DNA of 64,000 nt from Legionella drozanskii LLAP-1 (GCF_001467585.1 NZ_LNXY01000020.1:726904-790903), one strand, 5' to 3'. Shown: positions 30,099 through 40,938, counted from the stretch's first letter. Made by a program: numbers and translations. Notes: generated by a model from the sequence alone, not told the origin.

Positions 30099-30782
30099 AT
30101 GTTAGGGAATTTCTATAAACTTTTGCTCTCTTTATTGCTTTTAGGATTTCTAATGACTGAACAGCAAGCCTATGCCCTAAAAATTATTAGCGCTGAGCAA
30201 CCAGCACACAACAAAGTTTTACAGACCCCAGCACAACTAGTCCTTTTCCCTCTAAATGAAGAGGATAAAGCGCTGATTGCGGCAATGAAAGAGAAACTCT
30301 ATGAACTGAAGGGAGTTGGATTAGCTGCTCCACAGGTCAATCATCACAAACAGATTATCGCAATCTATATCCCAGAAGAATCGGCCTTACTTCGTAATAA
30401 TGCCAAAGCCTATCCTATGCATATGCTTATTAATCCCTCCTATTTAGGCATCGATTCTGCAGGAGTGGATTCTGATTTTGAAGCCTGCTATTCGGTATCA
30501 AATAAAGCTGGGAAAGTTCCTCGATTTAATCAGATCTCCGTTCAGTTTTACGACGAACAAGGGCAGCATTATAACCGCATTGAAACTGGATTTTATGCTC
30601 GAGTTTTACAACATGAAATTGATCATATTAATGGGACCTTAATTATTGATCGACTTACACCGGAATGTGTGCAGGGTAGTATGGAGGAAATGACCAATTT
30701 GCGGCGTCAGGAACTTTCATCTATACAAAGGGAACTTTTCGATAGGTTAATGAAAGAAAAACAAGTAAAATCAAAGCAATGA
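30099..30782 (+). CDS. def: Peptide deformylase with a signal peptide
   Basis: Deformylases remove the formyl group from N-terminal Met. This 227-residue protein keeps the three motifs: GVGLAAPQ at 72-79, a variant second motif EACYS with metal ligand Cys130 (usual EGCLS), and HEIDH at 172-176. Unusually, it begins with a signal peptide: MLGNFYK, a Leu-rich core, and AYA near residue 26. That predicts export to the periplasm or beyond, where ordinary nascent-chain deformylation does not happen. It follows the giant gene by 38 nt, so it is probably cotranscribed. The housekeeping def is expected elsewhere. Confidence 0.85.
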   Translation: MLGNFYKLLLSLLLLGFLMTEQQAYALKIISAEQPAHNKVLQTPAQLVLFPLNEEDKALIAAMKEKLYELKGVGLAAPQVNHHKQIIAIYIPEESALLRNNAKAYPMHMLINPSYLGIDSAGVDSDFEACYSVSNKAGKVPRFNQISVQFYDEQGQHYNRIETGFYARVLQHEIDHINGTLIIDRLTPECVQGSMEEMTNLRRQELSSIQRELFDRLMKEKQVKSKQ

Positions 30783-30937
30783 AACCCTTCAGGTTTGCTT
30801 AAAATTTTCCTCTTAACCCTTTAATTTGTATATTCTTAAGATACTGAATTTTAGCTAAAAAAGTCTCGCTAAAAATAGCATTTTTAAATGGCTTGAGTAT
30901 ATAATCGGTTTCCCTATTTTTAACCATAATTAAAAAC

Positions 30938-31327
30938 ATGAAAAAAATTCCTCTATTTTTACTCAGCGGTTTACTTGCTTTCAATGCTCAAGCGAAAGAA
31001 AACTTTTCTTGCGGTTATAAAGATTATTTTCATTTAGACGATCAAATTCATCCTGGAATTTACATTGTTAGCGCCTATGCCAACGCAGAAATGGACTTAC
31101 GTGTCATTAGTCCAAGGAGCTTTGAAATAAGAGATACTGACCGTTGTGAAACGGGTTATGGGCATGTCACAGTAGCTTATGATACTTATAATTGGTGCGT
31201 CCTGGATGTAAAAGACGGTCCCTATATGATGCACCCTACTATTAGTGCTTCCTGTAATGGTATGCGTTATGAGGGATTAACTTATGATGGATTCAATTCT
31301 TATTCTTACACTATTCATCTGAGTTAA
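30938..31327 (+). CDS. Small exported cysteine-containing hypothetical protein
   Basis: The 129-residue precursor has a signal peptide (KKIPLFLLSGLLAFNAQA, cleavage near residue 19). The mature part has four cysteines (25, 70, 87, 106), enough for two disulfides, and many aromatic residues. I recognise no family. It lies in the island between the deformylase and the dehydrogenase, on the same strand. Periplasmic or secreted location is predicted from the signal only. Confidence 0.7.
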   Translation: MKKIPLFLLSGLLAFNAQAKENFSCGYKDYFHLDDQIHPGIYIVSAYANAEMDLRVISPRSFEIRDTDRCETGYGHVTVAYDTYNWCVLDVKDGPYMMHPTISASCNGMRYEGLTYDGFNSYSYTIHLS

Positions 31328-31527
31328 ATTTCCTGGCTCAGCGCTTTCGCCGAGAGTGACGGAAATCCTGTTCGCTTGAGGCGTTTACACGAGGTTCGTC
31401 AATCTCCGCCAAAGCAGGGAGTCCAAAGCGCTGGTCAAACCTTAGCGATTCGCTTGGCTAAGGTATTACCAAAACAGAGTCAATTTAGTAAACTAGGCGA
31501 CCTGGAATTTAGATGGATAGGTTTTTC

Positions 31528-32385
31528 ATGGAACAAAAAACAATTTTTATCACCGGCTGCTCCACTGGAATTGGTCATGATGCAGCACTTAGTTTATCTC
31601 GTCGCGGCCATCGTGTGATTGCTTCTTGTCGCAAAGCAGAAGATGTTAGCAAGCTTATTGAGTTAGGACTTGAGGCTGTAAGAATGGATATGAATGATGA
31701 ACACTCCATTGCTTCTGCGTTTACCGAAGTTCTAGACAAAACATCTGGTCATCTTGATATACTCATCAATAATGCTGGTTATGGTCAAGCTGGTGCCTTA
31801 GAGGATATTTCTCGAGACGCGTTGCGCGAGCAATTTGAAACTAATGTTTTTGGACTGATGAATCTCACAAAATTAGCTATTCCTGTCATGCGTAAACAAG
31901 GACGAGGACGCATCATTAATATCAGTTCTGTTTTAGGCTTAATTTCCATGCCATTTCGCGGCGCTTATAATGCCTCAAAATATGCAGTAGAGGGTTTAAG
32001 TGATACTTTAAGACTTGAGCTTAAGCCCTCAGGAATCGAGGTGATCTGTATTGAGCCAGGCCCTATTGCCAGCAATTTTCGTGATAATGTAATCGATAAT
32101 TCTCTGAAAAAGATTGATCAAAACAATAGCCATTTTCGTCAACAATACCATAGAATGCTGAATGGCTATCGCGAGCAAAAGGAAGACTCGATGTTTACCA
32201 AAGGTACAGATGCAGTCATTAGCAAACTAGTTCATGCTATTGAGAGCAAAAAACCTAAAGCTAAATACCCTGTTACTTTCCCTGCTCATTTATTTGCGAT
32301 ACTTAAACGTATCCTAACTGTAAAAATGCTAGATCGCTTTATAAGTTTTCTGTCTAAAAAAGAATTAGGGACAGACACTAATTAA
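31528..32385 (+). CDS. Short-chain dehydrogenase/reductase
   Basis: The 285-residue classical SDR has the cofactor motif GCSTGIG, NNAGYGQ, and the catalytic set SSVLGLISMPFRGAYNASK with Ser, Tyr and Lys. Its wording and length match the retinol dehydrogenase-like or YbbO-like group, but the substrate is unknown. I start at 31528 (MEQKTIFITGCS) with GGATAGG 6 nt upstream; an ATG at 31513 would add five residues. Its 3' end overlaps the convergent giant gene by 8 nt. Confidence 0.88.
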   Translation: MEQKTIFITGCSTGIGHDAALSLSRRGHRVIASCRKAEDVSKLIELGLEAVRMDMNDEHSIASAFTEVLDKTSGHLDILINNAGYGQAGALEDISRDALREQFETNVFGLMNLTKLAIPVMRKQGRGRIINISSVLGLISMPFRGAYNASKYAVEGLSDTLRLELKPSGIEVICIEPGPIASNFRDNVIDNSLKKIDQNNSHFRQQYHRMLNGYREQKEDSMFTKGTDAVISKLVHAIESKKPKAKYPVTFPAHLFAILKRILTVKMLDRFISFLSKKELGTDTN

Positions 32386-35300
32386 ACTGTCCCGATATAT
32401 AAGAATCTTCCTGAACTGCAGAGCAATTAGCGAGCTCACCATTCTCGACCTTGAAAAATTTAGGCTGATAGGAGGAGGAATTTGATGCTGGCTTTTCCTG
32501 CCTAGCACCCTCAGATGAAGCGCTTCTCGGATAAACTTTTTCTTTGCCTTTGCCCTCTACTTCACCATCAATTTCCTGCTCGATAGTGTCACCCGATTTG
32601 GTAAACGTGCTGCTCATAAGTAATTCAAAATCAGTCGAGCACAACATGGCTTCTGACTCCGTCATCGTTGTAGGAACTCGGGGTGACGCAGCCCAGGGTC
32701 TAAGCCGATGCCAAAAATCGCTAACAAGACTCGGCTTTTCCTGGGCATTAGTTTCTAATGAAGCTTGAGCAGCAATGCCAAGCTGCAACTTATAAGCGTA
32801 GAGATCAATCGCGACAGCTTTTACTGTTGGCTCAGTCTCTAATTGGGCCTCTGCACTTACCAATGGTTCTGGGGATTCCTCAACAGCATCTAGTTTTAGA
32901 AAACTCATCTGAGCCTTTTGTAGGTTTTGTAAGGCCGCTACTTCTTGTTGTAAGTTTGCAAAAGCGCTTATTAAGCCCTCAAGTGAACTTGTGTAGCTAT
33001 CCAAAGTTTCTCGTGCATCGTTAAACTTAATTTTTAAGATAGCATCCACTTTAATCATTTCTTCTTGCAATTGTTTTACAGTTTGCTCAATCGCTTTACT
33101 CTGATCAGTAATTGTTTTCTCATCTGCTTTTTTCTCAATAAATTTAATCTGCTGGTTGAGCAATTCTTTTAAATGGGTTAAATGTTCGTTTACCTTGTTT
33201 AACTGCGTTAACTCTTGTTCAACTGTTTCGCGTTTAGGCCAAAAGCGAAATGCATTGCGAATAGTTTCGAAAGTTGAAAAAGCTAAAAAAGTACTTAGTT
33301 TGGCAACGATAAAATCCGTAAAAATAGTTTTGGCTAGTGCTAACCCGAAACATTTAAGCACTAATAAGCTCATTTTTCCCATTTTCTGCGTTAAGGAAGG
33401 ATTTTTATTGAGCTCTCGTAACTCATCCTTATGTTTATAAATTTCCATTCCAAATTTATAGGCTAGCCGCATTAACGCAACCGCTCCCACCGCTGCAGCT
33501 CCAATACCCGTTGCACTCGTCCCGACACCTATTGCAACCAAAAATCCTTGTAAAAAGCCTCCTGTCATTAAAGGAGAAATGATGGATACCCAGGTTGTGA
33601 CAAAACTAAAAAGTTCAGCTAGTAAAAAAAATAGGTTTACAATTTTTCGAGAAGTAAACGATTTATGATATTCCCACTCCAGCACACTAAGACCCAATCT
33701 CGGCTCTGGTGATTTTAACAGCTCTTCATGATGAGCTTTTTGTGTTGCAAACGCAGCTTCCGCTTGCTTTAGTTTTGCTTGAACGCGGCGGAGCTGCAAT
33801 TTGTTCGCACGATCATTAGCTCCCTTTAATGCCGAAATCATCGCATCCGAAGTTGCTTGATCTCTTTCCTCTTGGGTCTCCTCTTGAGCTGTATTCAACA
33901 GTTCAATTTTATTGAGTACCTTCGCTACCTTACTAATCGCTTGTTGTTGTAATTGATCTTGAACGGCAGAACCCAATTGTGATGAGGTATCCATCGTCAT
34001 AATTAATAATCGATTCACTAACGCTAATTTAATTAGCTTATCGTTAGCTGGATCAGCCAGTTCGATGTGATCAATTAAAAATTGTAATTGCTGATTCGTT
34101 TCTTCAAGGGGTTCAGCAGTAGGAAAATCATCCTGAAATAAGTCATCAACTCTTGAAAAGGCTTCTGCAAGAGTGCCAATTATTATTTGCCTTTTATCCT
34201 CTTCTTTTTTAGCTAAGAGCTCAGGAAAAAGAAATTGAATCACCCCGTCTCTGTCGAACTCCATTCTATTTTTTCTGATTTCGCGATATTGCAAATAATA
34301 CATAGCAAAAGAATCACGCTCTGTTTCATTTGCTTCGGCAGGATTCGTTGCATAATGAAAAGCATTAGCCTCAATTGTCTTTTGAATTTCTATTCCCAAA
34401 ATGGGGTAAAGACGATTTTTTGCCAACTCTTTAAACTCTTGCGCTTTTTCTGATAGAGAGTCGCCATATTGATTCACCAAATAATTCATCACTGGCGCCA
34501 TTTGCGCTTGCACAGCATCGCTTTGGATTGCTTGTAACGCTAATTCAACTAAAAATGGATAGGGTAAAAATCGAATAAGTTGCTCGCGAGTCATCTGAGC
34601 AGCAATTTTCTTTAAAAAATTGGTTCCCCAGGAAAAAGCTGTTTTACCACTAATTTCGATGAAACTATCGACAATAGCATCCATCATTTTTTCTTGACTA
34701 GGAAGAATATTGGCAATGGAAAGAGGATCATTAAGTTCCTTCATCAATGCAGGAATAGGATTTTGATTTAAATTGGCGGAATAGACGGCCTCTGCACTTC
34801 TGACTTCTTCTATTTCAGCATTACTTAGGTAGAAAGAAATTAGTTTGACTAAAAATTTCTCATCGATATCTGCCATATCCGGTGGCAATATATTCCAAAC
34901 AAAATTGAATAGTCCTTTGGCAACGGATGAGATGGATAAATTTTCAAGTTTGCTTTCTATTGATTTTTGGGCAATCTCAGTGACCTTACCATTCAATAAA
35001 AGAATGAGGTAATTGTTTAACTCGGAACTTGAATCTTTTAAATCCATTTGAAAACTGAAAATTAACCCCGATAATGCAGCAATATATCGAAGCTTGCTAT
35101 TACATAACTCAGTGATTTTTTCGTTCTCTGCAAGTTTTTTCAGTTCATTACAAGACTCCTCTTGCTTCATTAATCTTTCTTGTACTTTATTAAGAAAGGC
35201 ATTAATCGTAGGCTCAACGTTTTTTATAGTTGCTCGAGCGCCTTCTTTACCTTTTACATTTGGAGTCTCATGATCTTTGGCAGGTTCTTGTTCTTTGTTA

Positions 35301-37393
35301 TTTCCCAAGATTGTGGTTAGCTCTTTTACACTTGTCATTTGTTCTTTAAATTGATGAGCCGTCTCTTCTTCTAAATTGTTGTATTTTATCCAAGCCTCTT
35401 CAACAATGGTCAAATCAGAAACAGAAATCGCCAAATTTTCTTTATATTTCGCATAAATTTTACGCAGAGAAAAACCTTTTGAATTCAGCCTAGGATCCCG
35501 CGAATCAAGCATCTGCTCCAGTAAAGGAGCCAATTGATCGTTTTGATATTGAGCGAACATGCGCTGCATTGCCGGTTGAAAAAACTCTTGACGGAACACT
35601 GCATGAACAGAATGAGGGGATACAGCCAAGGCTTTAGCCGCTTTAGTTAACTCCAGAAAAACGGCTTTGGGTTCTTTGACATCAAGTTGTCTTTCTAAAG
35701 TCTGTAATCGATTGATTAATGCAAGAATATCGAGTTGTTGTGGTTGAATATTAAAAGCATCTTTTGTCGCAAGAACAAATGAATCACTAAAGCCATCTTC
35801 TCCTTCAGCAGCATATCCTTCAATGCGATCTGCAAGCGTTTGATAGACATCAAACTTCTGCTCATCTATTTTTTCTTCTAGACGCTGATAATGTTCAAAA
35901 TTAAACGCCTCAAGTTTAAGTCTTCCTTCTGCTGCTTTCACGACTTCTTGCATGTAAGCCTGAAAAAACTTCGCTTTAAGTGAGCCTTCAATCTTTCCGT
36001 GTTTGGTTAATTCATAAAATTGAAAATAAGCAATTATTTTGTCAATTGGAAATTCATGTACGATAGCAATCTCATTTAATACTTTTGTCAATGCATCAGT
36101 TCGTGATAAATAATGAGAAACACTTTCCGGTATATAAGAAATTGCGTAATTAAAAAATGCGCCTAAGCCCTTTTTAGTCGCTTCTATAACAGCCTGAACT
36201 TTAGATCCACCCTCTTTTAATCCGATGTAATAACCATTTGCTTGCTGTAACCAAGCGGGGATCACATCCGCTTCTTCTAAGCTAGCACATAGAGATGCAA
36301 TTTTGTCAAAATCCTTGAAGGCTTCGCTGATATAACCTAGTCGATTAAATAAATTATCATCTTGAGCAGCATTAGTAATTGCTACAGCGACATTCCTACC
36401 ATTAGCGACTACTTCGTTACATTGCCTAATAGGCTCTAGTATGGTTTTGGTTAAAACATCGGTTAACGAATCAAAATCAACTTCTAATGCGGCCAACATT
36501 TGTTTGCGTGCCACCGCTACTTCTGAGTCAGAACCGTCATGATTCTTTGGAAAGATGACCTTCTTATGTTCTTCAAGTCTGTTCGTATTTTCTATGATTT
36601 TATTAAACCTAGGTAACTCCTCTTGAATTGCATCAATTAAATCGCTGTCCATAGGAACATCAGGCATAGTAATTTTAACAGCGAGTTTAAGTCCCTCGGT
36701 GAGTACATCTCTAGCAGTACTTTTATTATTAATACTCAAAGCAGCATTTATAGTGTCCAAGGACGCCGCCAGCATCTCGGCTGCTTTTCTTGGTTGATAG
36801 TTAATTCCTTTATTGTTCGCTAGTTTTAAACAGATTTTTTCCAGGACGAATGGCAATGCAGATAAGGAATCTAAATAGGCCGCCTGTGCTTCTAAGGTAG
36901 CTAGATATTGCTGAGCCATTTCTTCGTCAGCAATCATTGAGCCAATTGATGTTGAATTCTCTTCCGAGTTTTGATCTGTTCTATCTTTAATATGAGTTAT
37001 TAGACGTTCACAACTCACGTAAACTCGATCTAGATTGTTTAGATAACTTGTTTTTATGAGCCTTACTGCCCAGTTATCTTGACTCGCCTCACTCACTTCG
37101 GTAACTATTGTCTGAGCAAATGCCACAATCCTGTCATGCAAAACTTTATTTTGTTCATCCCAATTAAGTGGGTTTCCAAATTCGCTTGCTAGTTCCACAT
37201 CTCTGCAGATAGCATCCCATTCTTCCTCGCGCCAAATGGCTTGATGACGAAAAGCCACATGCAGATAAAATCTATAAACTAGAGGATCATAGCCCGCTCT
37301 ATCCAGAGTAAAACCACATAAATCAAAGATAAATTGAGAAAGGGAACTTTTATCGCTTGCAATTAAATTCTTAATTTCTTTTTTAGACTGCAT
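32378..37393 (-). CDS. Giant coiled-coil protein with membrane hairpin, candidate Dot/Icm effector
   Basis: This 1671-residue protein matches no family I know. About 1200 helical residues precede a coiled coil (about 1205-1240), a hydrophobic region at about 1250-1375 (segments near 1250-1273, a Gly/Ala-rich 1277-1310, and 1341-1372), a second coiled coil (about 1388-1500), and a low-complexity tail. The tail has Glu-rich EIDGEVEGKGKEK and Ser-rich segments, the kind of C-terminus used by type IVB effectors. The membrane hairpin between coiled coils suggests insertion in a host or bacterial membrane. It is transcribed toward, and overlaps by 8 nt, the SDR gene. Confidence 0.85.
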   Translation of the reverse strand: MQSKKEIKNLIASDKSSLSQFIFDLCGFTLDRAGYDPLVYRFYLHVAFRHQAIWREEEWDAICRDVELASEFGNPLNWDEQNKVLHDRIVAFAQTIVTEVSEASQDNWAVRLIKTSYLNNLDRVYVSCERLITHIKDRTDQNSEENSTSIGSMIADEEMAQQYLATLEAQAAYLDSLSALPFVLEKICLKLANNKGINYQPRKAAEMLAASLDTINAALSINNKSTARDVLTEGLKLAVKITMPDVPMDSDLIDAIQEELPRFNKIIENTNRLEEHKKVIFPKNHDGSDSEVAVARKQMLAALEVDFDSLTDVLTKTILEPIRQCNEVVANGRNVAVAITNAAQDDNLFNRLGYISEAFKDFDKIASLCASLEEADVIPAWLQQANGYYIGLKEGGSKVQAVIEATKKGLGAFFNYAISYIPESVSHYLSRTDALTKVLNEIAIVHEFPIDKIIAYFQFYELTKHGKIEGSLKAKFFQAYMQEVVKAAEGRLKLEAFNFEHYQRLEEKIDEQKFDVYQTLADRIEGYAAEGEDGFSDSFVLATKDAFNIQPQQLDILALINRLQTLERQLDVKEPKAVFLELTKAAKALAVSPHSVHAVFRQEFFQPAMQRMFAQYQNDQLAPLLEQMLDSRDPRLNSKGFSLRKIYAKYKENLAISVSDLTIVEEAWIKYNNLEEETAHQFKEQMTSVKELTTILGNNKEQEPAKDHETPNVKGKEGARATIKNVEPTINAFLNKVQERLMKQEESCNELKKLAENEKITELCNSKLRYIAALSGLIFSFQMDLKDSSSELNNYLILLLNGKVTEIAQKSIESKLENLSISSVAKGLFNFVWNILPPDMADIDEKFLVKLISFYLSNAEIEEVRSAEAVYSANLNQNPIPALMKELNDPLSIANILPSQEKMMDAIVDSFIEISGKTAFSWGTNFLKKIAAQMTREQLIRFLPYPFLVELALQAIQSDAVQAQMAPVMNYLVNQYGDSLSEKAQEFKELAKNRLYPILGIEIQKTIEANAFHYATNPAEANETERDSFAMYYLQYREIRKNRMEFDRDGVIQFLFPELLAKKEEDKRQIIIGTLAEAFSRVDDLFQDDFPTAEPLEETNQQLQFLIDHIELADPANDKLIKLALVNRLLIMTMDTSSQLGSAVQDQLQQQAISKVAKVLNKIELLNTAQEETQEERDQATSDAMISALKGANDRANKLQLRRVQAKLKQAEAAFATQKAHHEELLKSPEPRLGLSVLEWEYHKSFTSRKIVNLFFLLAELFSFVTTWVSIISPLMTGGFLQGFLVAIGVGTSATGIGAAAVGAVALMRLAYKFGMEIYKHKDELRELNKNPSLTQKMGKMSLLVLKCFGLALAKTIFTDFIVAKLSTFLAFSTFETIRNAFRFWPKRETVEQELTQLNKVNEHLTHLKELLNQQIKFIEKKADEKTITDQSKAIEQTVKQLQEEMIKVDAILKIKFNDARETLDSYTSSLEGLISAFANLQQEVAALQNLQKAQMSFLKLDAVEESPEPLVSAEAQLETEPTVKAVAIDLYAYKLQLGIAAQASLETNAQEKPSLVSDFWHRLRPWAASPRVPTTMTESEAMLCSTDFELLMSSTFTKSGDTIEQEIDGEVEGKGKEKVYPRSASSEGARQEKPASNSSSYQPKFFKVENGELANCSAVQEDSYISGQFN

Positions 37394-37544
37394 CTTATAC
37401 TAGGTGTAAAAAATTGTGCTTCCAGTATAAATGCTTAATATTAAGGAAATATGATGCTTTTTAAAACATTTAAATATCTAAATTAGTCCGAAGCCTTGAT
37501 GGAACGTAGTTGTCATCAAGGCTACTCTGGATAAGAATATTTGC

Positions 37545-37558
37545 TGGGCCAAGACCCA
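37545..37558. repeat. Palindromic intergenic element, core TGGGCCAnGACCCA (copy 2)
   Basis: The core matches copy 1 at 11335-11354, with A for G at the variable position. It lies 10 nt past the sucD stop. Both copies sit just downstream of minus-strand genes. Confidence 0.6.
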
Positions 37559-37567
37559 ATCTACGAG

Positions 37568-38446
37568 CTATTTCCAGCCGGTCACTTCTGCAATTGCATC
37601 GCCTAAATCTGCAGGAGAGCGAACCGTTTTGACACCAGCTGCTTCCAAGGCTGCAAATTTTTCAGCTGCAGTTCCTTTTCCACCAGAAATAATTGCTCCA
37701 GCATGCCCCATGCGCTTACCGGCTGGTGCTGTTACCCCAGCAATATAGGAAACAACGGGTTTGCTAACATTGGATTTAATGAATTCAGCAGCTTCTTCTT
37801 CAGCCGATCCACCAATTTCACCAACCATGATAATTGCTTGGGTTTGCTCATCTTGTTCAAATAATTCTAGAACATCAATGAAACTTGTTCCTGGAATTGG
37901 ATCACCACCTATTCCTATACAGGTACTTTGACCAAACCCTTTATCCGTTGTTTGCTTAACCGCTTCATAAGTCAGTGTACCTGAACGAGAAACAATACCG
38001 ACCTTACCTGGTAGATGGATCGAGCCAGGCATAATCCCAATTTTACATTCGCCAGGTGTGATAATTCCTGGGCAATTTGGGCCGATCAGGCGCGCTGAAG
38101 TATTATTTTCCAGATAAACTTTCACCTGCAACATATCAAGCACAGGAACGCCTTCAGTGATACAAACAATTAATTCAATTCCCGCATCAGCAGCTTCTAA
38201 GATTGAATCCTTGCAAAAGGGTGCAGGTACATAAATTACAGTTGCTTGAGCACCGGTTTCTTCGACCGCTTCACGAACCGTGTTAAAAACCGGTAGACTC
38301 AAATGTTGTTGACCGCCTTTCCCAGGAGTCACCCCTCCAACCATTCGTGTTCCGTACTCGATTGCTTGTTCAGAATGGAATGTTCCTTGTTTACCAGTAA
38401 AACCCTGGCAAATGACTTTTGTGTTTTTATTTACTAATACGCTCAT
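37568..38446 (-). CDS. sucD: Succinyl-CoA synthetase alpha subunit
   Basis: SucD with SucC interconverts succinyl-CoA and succinate with formation of ATP or GTP. The 292-residue protein has the CoA-binding Rossmann start [32 protein letters not shown], and the phosphohistidine segment [18 protein letters not shown] start at the ATG near 38446 ([10 protein letters not shown]); an in-frame GTG at 38479 would add 11 non-family residues. It is the last gene of the sdh-suc block. Confidence 0.96.
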   Translation of the reverse strand: MSVLVNKNTKVICQGFTGKQGTFHSEQAIEYGTRMVGGVTPGKGGQQHLSLPVFNTVREAVEETGAQATVIYVPAPFCKDSILEAADAGIELIVCITEGVPVLDMLQVKVYLENNTSARLIGPNCPGIITPGECKIGIMPGSIHLPGKVGIVSRSGTLTYEAVKQTTDKGFGQSTCIGIGGDPIPGTSFIDVLELFEQDEQTQAIIMVGEIGGSAEEEAAEFIKSNVSKPVVSYIAGVTAPAGKRMGHAGAIISGGKGTAAEKFAALEAAGVKTVRSPADLGDAIAEVTGWK

Positions 38447-38517
38447 TGCTAGCCTCGAAATGTAGTTCTGCCTACTCACTATGAAGAAAGTAGGCTTAAA
38501 ATAGTAATAATTAGGGC

Positions 38518-39678
38518 CTAGGCGATAGCCGCCACAATTTTTTTCGCTGCATCGGTCAAGCTATCAGCGGCAATTACGTTTAGGCCACTTTTATTCAAAA
38601 TCTCTGCACCTAATTTTGCATTGTTACCCTCAAGACGCACGACCACAGGTACTATTACGTCAACTTCTCTTACCGCAGCAAGAATACCTTCAGCAATCAA
38701 GTCGCAGCGAACGATACCACCAAAAATATTCACTAAAATTCCTTTCACTTTTTCATCAGAAAGAATAATTTTAAATGCCTCCGATACTCGTTCTTTAGTT
38801 GCACCGCCACCCACGTCTAAGAAGTTTGCTGGTTCCCCGCCGTGTAATTTAATGACATCCATTGTTGCCATTGCTAGACCAGCACCATTAACTAGGCAAC
38901 CAATGGAACCATCGAGAGGAATATAATTTAATTCCCAATCGGTAGCACGGTTTTCACGCTCGTCTTCTTGTGAAGTATCACGTAACATTTTCAACTTAGG
39001 TTGTCTGTAAAGCGCATTGCTATCGATATTAACTTTACCGTCCAGACAAAGCAGTTGACCTTTTTTGGTGACAACGAGAGGATTTATTTCTAATAAACTT
39101 AAATCGCATTCGACAAACATTTTGCCTAATGCCATCATCAAATGAGTGAATTGCTTCATTTGATCATCATTCAGATCAAGGTTAAAAGCCATTTCCCGAC
39201 ATTGATAAGGCATGATACCTACTAAGGGATCAACAATTGCTTTGAAAATTTTCTCTGGCGTTTCATGAGCCACTTTCTCAATCTCAACACCACCTTCAGT
39301 AGAAGCCATAATGACAACTCGGCGACTTGCACGATCAACTACTGCACCAAGGTATAATTCACGACCGATGTCACAGGTTTCTTCCACTAATACTGCATTG
39401 ACAGGTTGTCCTTTAGCATCCGTTTGGTAAGTGACTAAACGTGTACCCAGCATTGACTTCACTGCGTTTGCTAATTCGTCTTTATCAGATACAATTTTGA
39501 CACCACCTGCTTTACCACGGCCCCCTGCATGAACTTGAGCTTTTACCACCCACTTAGTGGTACTCAGTTGAGAAGCAACTTGCAGCGCATCCTCAATGTT
39601 TTGAGCTACTTGCCCATTGGGAGTGGGCAGGCCGTAGCTAGCAAATAACTCCTTGGCTTGATATTCATGTAAATTCAT
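38518..39678 (-). CDS. sucC: Succinyl-CoA synthetase beta subunit
   Basis: SucC carries the ATP-grasp fold that binds nucleotide and succinate. The 386-residue protein starts [12 protein letters not shown], has [37 protein letters not shown], and [18 protein letters not shown] with [10 protein letters not shown]. Normal length. It lies 71 nt before sucD and 60 nt after sucB. Confidence 0.97.
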   Translation of the reverse strand: MNLHEYQAKELFASYGLPTPNGQVAQNIEDALQVASQLSTTKWVVKAQVHAGGRGKAGGVKIVSDKDELANAVKSMLGTRLVTYQTDAKGQPVNAVLVEETCDIGRELYLGAVVDRASRRVVIMASTEGGVEIEKVAHETPEKIFKAIVDPLVGIMPYQCREMAFNLDLNDDQMKQFTHLMMALGKMFVECDLSLLEINPLVVTKKGQLLCLDGKVNIDSNALYRQPKLKMLRDTSQEDERENRATDWELNYIPLDGSIGCLVNGAGLAMATMDVIKLHGGEPANFLDVGGGATKERVSEAFKIILSDEKVKGILVNIFGGIVRCDLIAEGILAAVREVDVIVPVVVRLEGNNAKLGAEILNKSGLNVIAADSLTDAAKKIVAAIA

Positions 39679-39738
39679 TGTATTACCCTTAAAAAAAGCA
39701 AAACCCGGCGTCGCGGGTCTTGCGGTTAATCATTATAT

Positions 39739-40938
39739 TTAAATGTTTAAAAGTAACCGTGCTGGATCTTCGAGTAACTCTTTCACATTTACTAAAAACT
39801 GCACTGATTCTTTACCATCAATTAATCGGTGATCGTAGGACAAAGCAACATACATCATCGGACGAATAACAACTTGACCATTCTCAGCTACTGGTCTGTC
39901 CTGGATCTTATGCATACCAAGGATCGCTGTTTGCGGTGGATTAATGATTGGCGTTGCCAATAAGGAACCGAATACACCACCATTGGTAATTGTAAACGTA
40001 CCACCTTGCATTTCCTCCATGGATAATTTGCCTTGTCTTGCACGAGTAGCTGAATCGTTAATGGTTTTCTCAATATCAGCCATACTCATTAGATTTGCAT
40101 CTCTAACAACAGGCACCACTAAACCGCGCTCGGTTGATACCGCAATACCAATATCATAGAAACCATGGTAAACAATATCTTGACCATCAATAGACGCATT
40201 AACCGCAGGAAAACGCTTTAAGGCTTCAACCACTGCTTTGGTGAAGAAAGACATAAAACCCAATTTAACGCCATGTTTTTTCTCAAAGCTGTCTTTGTAT
40301 TGAGCTCTTAAATCCATGACTGCTTTTAAATTCACTTCATTAAAAGTTGTTAACATCGCCGCATTGTGTTGTGCTTGAACGAGACGCTCTGCAATTTTAG
40401 CGCGCAATCTTGACATGGGTACACGACGCTCTTCACGAGGTCCAAATGCAACCTGCTCTTGTTTAGCGGCAGGTTTTGCAGGTTTCTCCCGATTAGTTTC
40501 GATGAAGGAGATCACATCTTCTTTGGTAAGGCGACCATCTTTACCCGAAGCTGGAATTTGGCTGGATTGTAGATCATTCTCAGCAAGCATGCGTCTTACT
40601 GCAGGACCGGTTGATTTTTCTCCAGCTGCGCTGACTTCTTCTTTGGGTTCTGCTTTTTCTTCGCTAGCTGCTGGTTTGGATTCCTTAGCGGGTTCCGCTG
40701 CGCCTTGTTCTATGCGGGCAAGCAGCTGACCTCCTTCCACGGTATCCCCTTCCTTAAATAGGATTTCTTTCAGGATTCCGTCAACTGGAGCAGGAACTTC
40801 AAGAACGACTTTGTCTGTCTCTAGATCCACAAGATTCTCATCGCGAGTTACCCTATCGCCAATTTTTTTATGCCAACCAGCAATTGTAGCATCGGCTACT
40901 GACTCAGGTAGTGCAGGTACTTTAACTTCAATAGACAT
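39739..40938 (-). CDS. sucB: Dihydrolipoamide succinyltransferase, E2 of 2-oxoglutarate dehydrogenase
   Basis: SucB moves the succinyl group to CoA through a lipoyl arm. The 399-residue protein has one lipoyl domain with Lys43 in ETDKVVLE, an Ala/Pro/Glu/Lys-rich linker, an E3-binding domain ([20 protein letters not shown]), a second linker, and the catalytic core with His370 and Asp374 in [10 protein letters not shown]. Single lipoyl domain, as usual for SucB. Lipoamide dehydrogenase is not encoded nearby. Confidence 0.97.
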   Translation of the reverse strand: MSIEVKVPALPESVADATIAGWHKKIGDRVTRDENLVDLETDKVVLEVPAPVDGILKEILFKEGDTVEGGQLLARIEQGAAEPAKESKPAASEEKAEPKEEVSAAGEKSTGPAVRRMLAENDLQSSQIPASGKDGRLTKEDVISFIETNREKPAKPAAKQEQVAFGPREERRVPMSRLRAKIAERLVQAQHNAAMLTTFNEVNLKAVMDLRAQYKDSFEKKHGVKLGFMSFFTKAVVEALKRFPAVNASIDGQDIVYHGFYDIGIAVSTERGLVVPVVRDANLMSMADIEKTINDSATRARQGKLSMEEMQGGTFTITNGGVFGSLLATPIINPPQTAILGMHKIQDRPVAENGQVVIRPMMYVALSYDHRLIDGKESVQFLVNVKELLEDPARLLLNI

